DNA from: Acidobacteriota bacterium
GTDB lineage: Bacteria; Acidobacteriota; Terriglobia; UBA7540
Direction of reading: 5' to 3'
DNA length: 9,895 nt
Assembly (NCBI GenBank): GCA_021827245.1
Contig: JAKAWN010000251.1
Span: forward strand, 1 to 9,895
The notes under the pieces were generated by a model. It worked only from the letters and a program-made list of their open reading frames with translations, was not told the origin of the DNA and did not search any database. Shown in pieces: positions 1-6,067 of the stretch. The first letter of the stretch is position 1. Each line of letters opens with the position of its first letter. The translations under genes and the position numbers were made by a program.

Positions 1-269
1 GCTGCTGCAATTCGGGAAGCGAAAGGGGCATGGAGAAGTCCTCCTCATACCTAGCGTATCATATACGCACGGAACAAGGCCACAAAAGACAGGTCCTGCC
101 CCGCTTCCACTTCTATGTCGCGCACCCTCTTTCCGGGTTTGACTTTCGATGTAATCTGCGCAAAACTATCATTGAAGAAATTGATTATCGGCGTCCAAGA
201 GACCCAGACCGAAGAGGCTTGTATATTCGGGACTCACTGCTGCCCGAGATTTAAAGAGTAGGCAATACG
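1..269. other. Leader region upstream of the toxin-antitoxin pair; no supported gene
   Basis: I see no convincing gene here. A reading frame that is open at the left edge stops at a TAG at 52-54 and reads AAIREAKGAWRSPPHT. It could be the tail of an upstream gene, but 17 codons are too few to judge. A 74-codon ATG frame at 30-254 shows no recognisable domain and no ribosome binding site, so I do not call it. The region contains a 15-nt palindrome at 54-68 and a TATATT at 222-227. I could not find a matching -35 box at normal spacing upstream of that TATATT. Confidence 0.4.
54..68. repeat. Perfect short palindrome, GCGTAT-N3-ATACGC
   Basis: Two perfect 6-bp inverted arms are separated by CAT. 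The site lies about 200 bp upstream of the antitoxin start, just after the stop of the frame entering from the left. It could be an operator for the antitoxin's own HTH domain, since VapB-type antitoxins usually autorepress. It is rather far from the start codon, and a run of T residues that would suggest a terminator is absent. Function is unknown. Confidence 0.35.
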
Positions 270-929
270 ATGTACGATCCTCACGAACTCATGGAAACCC
301 CGATTTACGGGTCGGCGGAGGCCGCTAGGTATCTTCGCATTCCCTACCAGACCCTTCGCTACTGGACACAGGTAAATCCCATAATCAAATTGGCTTCGGT
401 TTCGCCCCCTCGTCTGTCGTTCATGAATCTGATGGAGTGCCACATGCTTAGCTTCCTCCGATCAAACCTTCGGATTAAGATCCCAAGGGTCAGGACGGCT
501 CTGCAGACTCTAGCCCGCATCCACCCCTCGAGGCATCCGTTGGTGAGTAATCGGTTTGAAACCGATGAGATTGACCTGTTTGTGCGACAGTACGGAGATG
601 TCGTGGTCAATCTCTGCCGGGGTGGCCAGATTATGCTAAAGGAAGTAATAGGAACCCACCTGCAAAGAATCACCGTCGATTCTACGGGCGTCTACAGGTT
701 TTTCCCTTTTATCGAGGAAAGAAAAGAGAGCGAGCCCAAAAGCATTGAGATCAGTCCCTCTGTGGGGTTTGGAAAGCCCGTCATTGCAGGGACGGGAATC
801 TCGACCGCTGTAATAGCGGCTCGCTTCCATGCACGTGAATCCATAGATGAGCTTTCCAGAGAATATGGGCGGCCGATCAAAGAGATTGAGGAAGCAATTC
901 GATGGGAGTCAAGAACAATCGCCGAATGA
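270..929 (+). CDS. VapB45-like antitoxin: MerR-like HTH domain plus C-terminal DUF433
   Basis: This 219-residue protein is probably the antitoxin and autorepressor of a type II toxin-antitoxin pair. Residues about 12-40 (YGSAEAARYLRIPYQTLRYW) look like a MerR-type winged-helix recognition segment. Residues about 158-213 are a typical DUF433 domain, seen in the run VGFGKPVIAGTGISTAVIA followed by a region ending EIEEAIRWE. The middle part (about 45-150) has no motif I recognise. HTH plus DUF433 next to a PIN-like nuclease is the arrangement of Mycobacterium tuberculosis VapB45/VapC45 (Rv2018/Rv2019), which has a similar antitoxin length. The ATG has a weak Shine-Dalgarno (AGTAGG, 257-262) at 7-nt spacing. 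The 3' end overlaps the toxin frame by up to 83 nt. Local base composition is less GC-rich than in the - strand genes, which fits horizontal acquisition. The family call is firm. The toxin-neutralising role is inferred from family and neighbour. Confidence 0.82.
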   Translation: MYDPHELMETPIYGSAEAARYLRIPYQTLRYWTQVNPIIKLASVSPPRLSFMNLMECHMLSFLRSNLRIKIPRVRTALQTLARIHPSRHPLVSNRFETDEIDLFVRQYGDVVVNLCRGGQIMLKEVIGTHLQRITVDSTGVYRFFPFIEERKESEPKSIEISPSVGFGKPVIAGTGISTAVIAARFHARESIDELSREYGRPIKEIEEAIRWESRTIAE

Positions 930-1362
930 CGATTTCGTCCTTTATCTAGACGAAAATCTTCATAATTGCACACCAATCATTTCCCTACTCGAGTCCACAG
1001 GTACCAAATACGAGAAACACGGTAGCAACTTCAAACCTGGGGAAGTTGACACGGTTTGGTTAGCTGAAGTATCTCGCAAGAAATGGATCATACTCACGAA
1101 AGATAAGGGCATTCGGTATAACGAATTGGAAATAGCCGCCGTTGTGGAACACAAGGCGAGAGAGTTTTTCTTTCGGTCGGGAAACCTGAGCGGCCAGCAG
1201 ATGGCTGAGGCTCTAAAAATGGCTCTTCCGAAAATGAAGAGGATATGCAAGAAAACAGAAGCCCCCTTTATAGCTTCCATAACACTCAAGGGAGAAGTCC
1301 ACATTCGGTATGACCAGCACGGCTCGATTCATGCTCAAAGGAAGAAGAGTACCGGCCAATAA
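847..1362 (+). CDS. VapC45-like PIN-domain toxin (DUF5615/PIN-like nuclease); start uncertain
   Basis: This is a probable Mg2+-dependent ribonuclease toxin, the partner of the upstream DUF433 antitoxin. Numbering is from the ATG at 847. The PIN-like core begins at residue 30 with FVLYLDENL, carrying acidic D35 and E36. A second conserved stretch, WIILTKDKGIR, carries D86, followed by acidic E93 and E95. This spacing matches PIN-like toxins paired with DUF433 proteins. The domain starts almost exactly where the antitoxin ends, yet the only in-frame starts lie inside the antitoxin gene: ATG 847, ATG 865 or TTG 886. None has a good Shine-Dalgarno. The overlapping ATGA at 926-929 is in another frame and gives only MTISSFI before a stop. 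The first 28 residues are therefore either an unusual extension or a sign of a 1-nt indel. Family assignment is good, but the start and activity are uncertain. Confidence 0.75.
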   Translation: MSFPENMGGRSKRLRKQFDGSQEQSPNDDFVLYLDENLHNCTPIISLLESTGTKYEKHGSNFKPGEVDTVWLAEVSRKKWIILTKDKGIRYNELEIAAVVEHKAREFFFRSGNLSGQQMAEALKMALPKMKRICKKTEAPFIASITLKGEVHIRYDQHGSIHAQRKKSTGQ

Positions 1363-1461
1363 TCAAACTAAAAAATCCATTTAGATTCCGTGAAAATCCT
1401 AGTACGTGGAGAAGCAAAGAACTGGTTTCAGCGCATGCGCACGATGTCACTCCGAGCACAG

Positions 1462-1488
1462 CGAGGAATCTCGCCGAGGAATCTCGCC
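1462..1488. repeat. Two tandem 13-bp copies, CGAGGAATCTCGC x2
   Basis: Two exact adjacent copies of CGAGGAATCTCGC fill 1462-1487, and one more matching base follows at 1488. The sequence just before them (GTCACTCCGAGCACAG) continues a pattern I recognise from memory as a dispersed intergenic repeat in acidobacterial and related genomes (of the form GTCATTCCGAGCG-AGCGAGGAATCT). It lies in the 142-bp gap between the convergent toxin and ggt genes. The duplication is seen directly. Membership of a repeat family is recollection and needs a genome-wide search. No classical hairpin-plus-T terminator is visible in this gap. Confidence 0.55.
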
Positions 1489-1504
1489 CTGGAATCAGGT
1501 TCTC

Positions 1505-3229
1505 TCATTTCTTCCTTAGTGCTGACTCAAAATACGGCGCGGGTTCGGGGATGGCGGCGCCGTCCTTGCGGGGTGACGATGCGCCGTAATTGACTCCGGT
1601 AGCTGAATCGTGCAGAACCGCCTGGCCGCCGCCCATAGGCGATGCGTAGGCCCCGCGCATGGTAAGAACCTGCCCCTTCTGAACCAGGCCCTGCAGGACG
1701 AAGGGCGGGAAGCGGTCCTCGATCATAAAGTTGCAACCGCCAAAACTGAGATTGGTAAAGCGTGGCGCTTCCAGCGCGGCCTGAATGTTCATGCCGTAGT
1801 CAACCACGTCTGAGACGAACTGCGCGTGCGCCTGCGGCTGATTCAGTCCGCCCATGATCCCAAAGCCGATGTGCAAGTGGCCTTTCTCCATGAAGGCGGG
1901 AATGATGGTGTGGTAAGGACGCTTGTGGGGCGCAACCACGTCCGGATGGCCGGGCTGCATCACGAACAGCGCTCCGCGGTTTTGCAGGGTGACGCCGTAA
2001 CCATCCACCACAACGCCGGAGCCGAAACCGGCGTACAGGCTCTGGATCAGGGACACGATATTGCCATCCTTGTCGACCACTGAAAGATAGATGGTTTCAT
2101 CTCCTATGTGCGGCGGATTGCCGGGCTCCACGTCACAGTGGGCGTGGTTCATGTCAATCGTGGCAGCCCGCTTGGCCGCATACGCCTTGGAGATAATTCC
2201 CTCGACCGGAATCTTCGCAAATCTCGGATCGCCCAGGTAGCGCCGAAGGTCAGCATAGGCAAGCTTCTGCGCCTCCATTTTGACGTGCAGAGCGTCGGCG
2301 TTGAAGAATCCCCATTCGGGCAGCGGGTATCTTTCCATAATGTTCAGCATCTCGAGCGCGGCCATCCCCTGCCCGTTCGGCGGCAACTCATAGACTCTCC
2401 AGCCGCGATAAGTGGTCGAAATGGGATCAACCCACTCGGCGTGGTAACTGCTGAGGTCCGAGAGCGACATCACCCCGCCCTGCCGGTCCATCGTTTTGAC
2501 GATCGCCTTGGCAATCGGGCCGCGGTAAAAAGCGTCCTCGCCCTGCGTGGCAATCAACTCCAGAGCACGCGCGTATTCGGGATTGCGGAAGATTTCACCC
2601 ACCTTTGGCGGCTGGCCGTTGATCAGGAAAACGCGCCGGGCGTTCCGGTCCTTTTCCAGCTTGGCCTGCCCCCCTCGCCAGTAAGCATCGATGTACTCTG
2701 TAACGGGATATCCGTGCTGGGCAAAGTAGATCGCGGGCTTAAAAAGTTCCGCCCAGGGCAGGCGGCCGAATTTCTTGTGCAGCATCCACCAGCCATCCAC
2801 GCAGCCCGGCACGGTGATGGTGAAAACGCCCTCCTGGGGCATGTGCGTGAAGCCCTTTTCCTTGAGCAGGTCGAGCGTCAGTTTTTCGGGCGCCCAGCCG
2901 CTGGCGTTAATCCCGGTAAGTTTTCCTGTCTTTGCGTCCCAGCGGATGGCGAACAGGTCGCCTCCGATACCATTATTCATGGGCTCGACCACACCGATCA
3001 CTGCATTGGCGGCAATGGCGGCATCAACGGCCGATCCGCCGCGCGCCAGGATCTGCGCTCCCGCCTGTGACGCAAGCGTCTGGCTGGTGGCCACAATGCC
3101 CTGTTGCGAGATCACCATCGACCGCGCCTGGCTGCGGTCCTCGTGACTCTCATAACTCTGGGCGTGTAAAGGCATGGCCAATACGATTATGGCCATCAGC
3201 GAGCTTTCGAGCAATGTCAGTTTTCGCAT
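1505..3229 (-). CDS. ggt: Exported gamma-glutamyltransferase family protein (Ntn hydrolase)
   Basis: This 574-residue proenzyme should cleave itself into a large and a small subunit in the periplasm or outside the cell and then hydrolyse or transfer gamma-glutamyl groups (glutathione turnover) or a related amide. An N-terminal signal peptide (residues 1-24, hydrophobic core LMAIIVLAMP, then LHAQS) is clear. The large-subunit motif GGSAVDAAIAANAVIGVVEP is at 64-83. The nucleophile is expected to be T379 in GDETIYLSVVDKDGN, and a GG pair at 460-461 fits the oxyanion-hole position. The REMAP-type arginine motif of classical enzymes reads SGWAP (109-113), and the lid motif NNQMDDF reads QNRGALF, so this belongs to a divergent branch and its substrate is uncertain. 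Length is normal for the family. The start is supported by AAAGGA at 3235-3240 with 5-nt spacing. It appears to be transcribed alone. Confidence 0.93.
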   Translation of the reverse strand: MRKLTLLESSLMAIIVLAMPLHAQSYESHEDRSQARSMVISQQGIVATSQTLASQAGAQILARGGSAVDAAIAANAVIGVVEPMNNGIGGDLFAIRWDAKTGKLTGINASGWAPEKLTLDLLKEKGFTHMPQEGVFTITVPGCVDGWWMLHKKFGRLPWAELFKPAIYFAQHGYPVTEYIDAYWRGGQAKLEKDRNARRVFLINGQPPKVGEIFRNPEYARALELIATQGEDAFYRGPIAKAIVKTMDRQGGVMSLSDLSSYHAEWVDPISTTYRGWRVYELPPNGQGMAALEMLNIMERYPLPEWGFFNADALHVKMEAQKLAYADLRRYLGDPRFAKIPVEGIISKAYAAKRAATIDMNHAHCDVEPGNPPHIGDETIYLSVVDKDGNIVSLIQSLYAGFGSGVVVDGYGVTLQNRGALFVMQPGHPDVVAPHKRPYHTIIPAFMEKGHLHIGFGIMGGLNQPQAHAQFVSDVVDYGMNIQAALEAPRFTNLSFGGCNFMIEDRFPPFVLQGLVQKGQVLTMRGAYASPMGGGQAVLHDSATGVNYGASSPRKDGAAIPEPAPYFESALRKK

Positions 3230-3234
3230 AGGAA

Positions 3235-3240
3235 TCCTTT
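3235..3240 (-). promoter_or_regulatory. Ribosome binding site of ggt (AAAGGA)
   Basis: On the - strand, AAAGGA ends 5 nt before the ATG at 3229. This fixes the start that gives an intact signal peptide. A small inverted repeat, CAAAAT-GA-ATTTTG, lies just upstream at 3243-3256 and could fold over or next to the site. Confidence 0.6.
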
Positions 3241-3335
3241 GACAAAATGAATTTTGGGAAAGGGGAAGGTTATCACTAAGAAGGATGAAGTGGGAAGGAT
3301 GGAGTATGAAAATTCGAGTGACAAGTGACGCGTGG

Positions 3336-3497
3336 GAATTATGAATTGTGAGTTATGGATTGGAAAAGGCTGAATACGGTTTGCCAGCGGGCGATGGGGA
3401 ACCCCACAGCAGGCTGCGCGTCTAGCATCATTCAGAACTCATAACTCAGAACTCTGAACTCGCCGTCTCATAATTCGTAATTCAGAATTCATAATTT
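3336..3497. repeat. Degenerate 7-bp repeats in two opposing clusters upstream of ggt
   Basis: The spacer between the aldo/keto reductase and ggt is built of a heptamer of the form DKAAYTC. Reading the + strand, eight in-phase units run from 3434: AGAACTC, ATAACTC, AGAACTC, TGAACTC, then an 8-nt break (GCCGTCTC), then ATAATTC, GTAATTC, AGAATTC and ATAATTT, ending at 3497. A possible ninth unit, ATCATTC, precedes them at 3427-3433. Three units in the opposite orientation lie at 3336-3356 (GAATTAT, GAATTGT, GAGTTAT). The two clusters face each other across about 70 bp, so a transcript could fold into an imperfect long hairpin; by hand, 17 of 21 positions of 3336-3356 pair with 3470-3490. The array is AT-rich against GC-rich neighbours. 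It is not a CRISPR array. Its role is unknown. Confidence 0.7.
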
Positions 3498-3521
3498 TCT
3501 TTCGGCCTCCACTAGCGCTGC

Positions 3522-4412
3522 CTATGGAAATCTTCCCGCGTGGCGGCGAACGCGCATACCGTGCGCTGCCATCGCCTCAAATTCGGCGGCGCTGGGCGGG
3601 CGCCAATCGTCAAGCAAACTTAAATCTTCTTCCAGTTCCCGGCGGCCATTGGGAGCCATCAGCACCACGCTCACGGCCGGATGCGCCAGCGCAAAGCGGT
3701 ACCACTCGCTTGCCACAGGAAGCGCAACGTCTGGCGGATCGCTCTGCGTAGGCCGGTGCAAAGCTCCCCAGCGCTGGGCGGTATAGACCACCACAGGAAT
3801 CCTCAGCCGCGTTGTGATGGGGAAAACATCCTGCTCTGCTCCGCGATGCGCGGCGTTGTACCGAACCATCAGCAAGTCCAACCGTTGTTCCAAAGCGCAC
3901 TCGGCGGCCAGCTTGCGCTGGTGAGTTGTGAACCCGATCAGCCTCACGCAGCCCTGGCTTCTCGCGTCCTCCAGTGCTCGCATCGCGCCGTCAGCGCCTT
4001 TAATCTGTTCCCATTCGGACTTGTGCTCGACGTAGTAGAACGTCACCACATCGATGCGGTCAGTGCCAAGCGTGCGGAAGGAATCCTCGAGCTCGTGAGC
4101 CGCTGAACGAGCGTCACGAGCGTCAAGCTGCATGGCAACCACGACGCGCTTCCGCTCAATCCGCTTTTCGCGCAGTGCCTGCGCGATCCCGTCCTCATAC
4201 CCGCACCAGTTCAGATAATTCACGCCGCGGTCCACGGCAAGAGTAACGTCATCGGCTGACAGGTGCGTATTGCCTCGCGTGGCGAGTCCCAATCGCACGA
4301 CCGGCGGACATCCGCCACCCAGTTCAACCCGTCGGGGCAGTCCATTCCGATTGCGACCTGGTTGCGACCGGGTCCTCCTCTGATCTGGAGTTGAGGCAAA
4401 TCGGCTGCTCAT
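3522..4412 (-). CDS. Aldo/keto reductase-like protein with altered catalytic tetrad
   Basis: This is an aldo/keto reductase-fold (TIM barrel) protein of about 296 residues, cytoplasmic with no signal peptide. Family features include VVRLGLATRG near the N-terminus, GVNYLNWCGYEDG where the family usually has N-F-F-D-T-A-x-x-Y-G, a DSFRTLGTDRIDVVTFYY segment, RLIGFTTHQRKLA, and a C-terminal SVVLMAPNGRRELEEDL of the NADPH-site type. Numbering is from the ATG at 4412. The tetrad Asp becomes N68, Tyr72 is probably kept, the Lys position in VVVAMQL is Q95, and the His position reads Y126 or Y127. Classical NADPH-dependent carbonyl reduction is therefore doubtful. The frame stays open to a GTG at 4523 (333 residues), but that added region looks unlike the family and neither start has a clear ribosome binding site. 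It lies downstream of the DksA-like gene and is plausibly co-transcribed. Confidence 0.8.
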   Translation of the reverse strand: MSSRFASTPDQRRTRSQPGRNRNGLPRRVELGGGCPPVVRLGLATRGNTHLSADDVTLAVDRGVNYLNWCGYEDGIAQALREKRIERKRVVVAMQLDARDARSAAHELEDSFRTLGTDRIDVVTFYYVEHKSEWEQIKGADGAMRALEDARSQGCVRLIGFTTHQRKLAAECALEQRLDLLMVRYNAAHRGAEQDVFPITTRLRIPVVVYTAQRWGALHRPTQSDPPDVALPVASEWYRFALAHPAVSVVLMAPNGRRELEEDLSLLDDWRPPSAAEFEAMAAHGMRVRRHAGRFP

Positions 4413-4536
4413 TTGCAGGCGTGGAAGGGCCAGGCAGGACGAATGGCGTTCTGTCAAGAGGGCAACGCCAGCGCTTGGCCTCAGTTCCCGGTCTCCGGAT
4501 GGCCAGGCGTGTAAGACAATCACGCTGACGCGGTAG

Positions 4537-4875
4537 CTAGCCCTGGTGTTCCTTACAATTCAGGCAGAGGCGCGTCCAGGGTACGGCCGTCAAACGCGCC
4601 GCGGAAATGGGCTCTGAACACACCTCACAGGTTCCGTAAGTCCCCCGCGAAATTCTTGCCAATGCTTCGTCAATGGCGCGGAGCAGCTTGCTGTCTGTTT
4701 GGTGCAGGCGCACCTGAATGGCTGCTTCGCTTGCCGCGCTGGCTTGGTCGGCAGGATCTCCATGCAGATGACCAGCCGACGGAGCCAGCTCTTCCCTACC
4801 TTTCCACGCTGCCGACAGTTCATCCCGCTTGGCTTCTAATAGTTGCCTGTACTCTTCCAGTTCTTTTTGCTCCAC
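4537..4875 (-). CDS. DksA/TraR-family zinc-finger regulator
   Basis: This small cytoplasmic protein (112 residues from the GTG at 4875) probably binds the RNA polymerase secondary channel and modulates transcription, as DksA does with ppGpp. The N-terminal half is a charged coiled coil (EQKELEEYRQLLEAKRDEL). The coil tip carries DPADQA (D40, D43, A45), the DxxDxA motif needed for DksA activity in E. coli. The C-terminal zinc finger is C83-x2-C86-x17-C104-x2-C107 (start TCEVCSEPISAARL, end LCLNC), with the typical RGTYGTCE lead-in. No ATG exists in frame. The frame runs up to a TTG at 4974 (145 residues), only about 13 nt from the predicted transcription start and without a ribosome binding site, so I prefer the GTG. 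It sits between a Crp/Fnr regulator and the aldo/keto reductase. Family call is firm, start is not. Confidence 0.85.
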   Translation of the reverse strand: MEQKELEEYRQLLEAKRDELSAAWKGREELAPSAGHLHGDPADQASAASEAAIQVRLHQTDSKLLRAIDEALARISRGTYGTCEVCSEPISAARLTAVPWTRLCLNCKEHQG

Positions 4876-4987
4876 GCCGTATCCCGCCTTTTCAACTAGC
4901 TTCGCTTGCCGGCAAACGCCAGAACCGAAAGAATCACACTGGCTTTTCTCGTCTGGCAACCGGCTCTGTAACAACTTGATTCTGTCT

Positions 4988-5008
4988 ATTCTCAGTATAA
5001 TCGAGAAT
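4988..5008. promoter_or_regulatory. Operator candidate: ATTCTC-N9-GAGAAT over the -10 box
   Basis: Perfect 6-bp inverted arms (4988-4993 and 5003-5008) are separated by 9 nt and centred on the -10 box of the DksA-like promoter. A dimeric repressor bound here would block RNA polymerase. It is not a CRP or FNR consensus, so the adjacent Crp/Fnr protein is not an obvious ligand. The symmetry is seen. The operator role is inference. Confidence 0.4.
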
Positions 5009-5022
5009 GCCTAATTCGTGAA
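4994..5022 (-). promoter_or_regulatory. Sigma70-type promoter of the DksA-like gene
   Basis: On the - strand, a -35 box TTCACG (5017-5022, 4 of 6 consensus bases) and a -10 box TATACT (4994-4999, 5 of 6) are separated by exactly 17 nt. The expected transcription start is near 4987. This gives a leader of about 112 nt before the GTG at 4875, or about 13 nt before the TTG at 4974. It is the best-formed promoter I found in the window. Confidence 0.6.
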
Positions 5023-5064
5023 AGGAGCTCACATCCTGGGGCGGGGAAATCGTCTAGCAGTCGG

Positions 5065-5083
5065 TTTTTCGGGCAGCGAAAAA
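5065..5083. repeat. Inverted repeat TTTTTCG-N5-CGAAAAA
   Basis: Perfect 7-bp arms flank GGCAG, between the Crp/Fnr stop and the DksA promoter. The hairpin could form in a - strand transcript reading out of the regulator gene. It is U/A-rich with no trailing T-run beyond the stem on either strand, so it is at best a weak, non-classical terminator. Confidence 0.35.
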
Positions 5084-5247
5084 GGCCCGGCGTCACAGGT
5101 AAAGGCATCTTTCAGAAACATCCGCAACCATTCTTCGGGGCCAGTCGTGTGTTGGCTCTCAGAAAAGAATCTCTGCCGGGAGGGTGCCCGGCCTGGCTTG
5201 CCCGCGCGACGCACATCTCCATCGCAGTCGGGCGATTCCACACAGGA

Positions 5248-6066
5248 TCACCACGGCTGATTCTGGCTTACCTGGGCCGATTCGTGAGGGCTCATGAAAG
5301 CCCCGGTGCCGCTTCCCGCCTCAGCGTAAGCAGATTCGGAAGACCAGGAGGAATAAGCATCGCGACCTGCCAGGGCCTGCAAAGCCTTCTTGTTCTGGAC
5401 CACCAGCTTTGAACCGTGGGTCAGGATCCACCGGCGGGCCCTGAAGTCTCCGAAAGCACGCGTGATGGTTTCCCTAGACGTTCCGATCAACTGTCCAATC
5501 TCTTCATGCGTCAGCGTGAGCGTAGTGAGAATGCCGTCGGCCCGTTTCTGGCCGTTTTCGGCCCATTCCAGCACAAATCTCGCCACTCTCTGCCGGGCGG
5601 AATCACAAAGGCCGATGGCACGGAGTTGGTCACAAGCCTCCTGATAGCTGGCGCTCAATTGCCTGGCCGCTTCAAGAGACGCCTTGGGATGTTCGCGCAG
5701 GAACCGCAGAAACTCGTCACCTCTCACAAAGCTGACCCTGCAACGCTCCAGCGTTTGGGCTGTCGCCTGAAATACTGCTTTCGAGACCACGGCGTGGAGC
5801 CCAAGAATTTCGCCCGGCTTGGCGATTCTGAGGATCATGATTTTTCCGCTTGACGACCCGATCAAAAGCTTGGCGCGCCCCGACAAAAGCACAAACACTC
5901 CTCGGGGAACCTCGCCTTCAACAAACAGAACCGCCCCCGATGGGTAAGTTGTCGTCACCTGAATCGCTTCAAAAGCCGCTACCTCGGGACGGGAAAGACC
6001 TGACAACAGGCCCCCTGCGCCCAGGTGCGGCTGGCCAGCGCTATTTTGCTCTCCTGTTCTCATCAT
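5248..6066 (-). CDS. Crp/Fnr-family transcriptional regulator
   Basis: This is a 272-residue dimeric DNA-binding regulator. Numbering is from the ATG at 6066. A cyclic-nucleotide-binding beta-roll spans about 30-121 (TYPSGAVLFVEGEVPRGVFV, LLSGRAKLLI, KPGEILGL). A long dimerisation helix follows, and a Crp-type winged helix lies at about 185-214, with LTHEEIGQLIGTSRETITRA as the recognition region. There is no N-terminal cysteine cluster, so it is not an oxygen-sensing FNR; the only cysteines are internal (109, 145, 154). The effector is unknown, and I do not see the RS pair expected for cAMP binding. The serine-rich C-terminal tail of about 40 residues is unusual. The frame extends to an ATG at 6093, but a strong GGAGGAGGG at 6068-6076 points to the tandem ATG pair at 6066/6063. 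A CRP-like palindrome lies about 210 bp upstream and may be autoregulatory. Confidence 0.9.
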   Translation of the reverse strand: MMRTGEQNSAGQPHLGAGGLLSGLSRPEVAAFEAIQVTTTYPSGAVLFVEGEVPRGVFVLLSGRAKLLIGSSSGKIMILRIAKPGEILGLHAVVSKAVFQATAQTLERCRVSFVRGDEFLRFLREHPKASLEAARQLSASYQEACDQLRAIGLCDSARQRVARFVLEWAENGQKRADGILTTLTLTHEEIGQLIGTSRETITRAFGDFRARRWILTHGSKLVVQNKKALQALAGRDAYSSWSSESAYAEAGSGTGAFMSPHESAQVSQNQPW

Positions 6067-6067
6067 G

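Noticed and set aside
30..254. 74-codon ATG frame before the antitoxin
   Set aside because: No recognisable domain, no ribosome binding site, and composition typical of random translation.
1431..1440. GCGCATGCGC palindrome in the toxin-ggt gap
   Set aside because: A 10-bp GC-rich self-complementary word without a T-run or neighbouring motif is not unusual in a genome of this composition.
2108..3070. Long + strand frame (320 codons) opposite ggt
   Set aside because: It is the shadow of ggt, whose signal peptide, Ntn motifs and ribosome binding site are clear. The antisense translation shows no domain.
3427..3497. Repeat cluster as a CRISPR array
   Set aside because: The units are 7 bp, adjacent and degenerate, with no spacers, no 25-40 bp repeat and no cas genes.
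4452..4457. Perfect -35 hexamer TTGACA on the - strand before the aldo/keto reductase
   Set aside because: At 16-18 nt downstream there is only GC-rich sequence (CCTGGC) with no -10-like hexamer.
5065..5090. Rho-independent terminator after the Crp/Fnr gene
   Set aside because: The hairpin TTTTTCG-N5-CGAAAAA is A/U-rich, and the stem is not followed by a T-run on either strand.
5018..5260. Small frames on both strands between the DksA-like and Crp/Fnr genes
   Set aside because: The + frame overlaps the -35 box of the DksA-like promoter. Neither product has family features.
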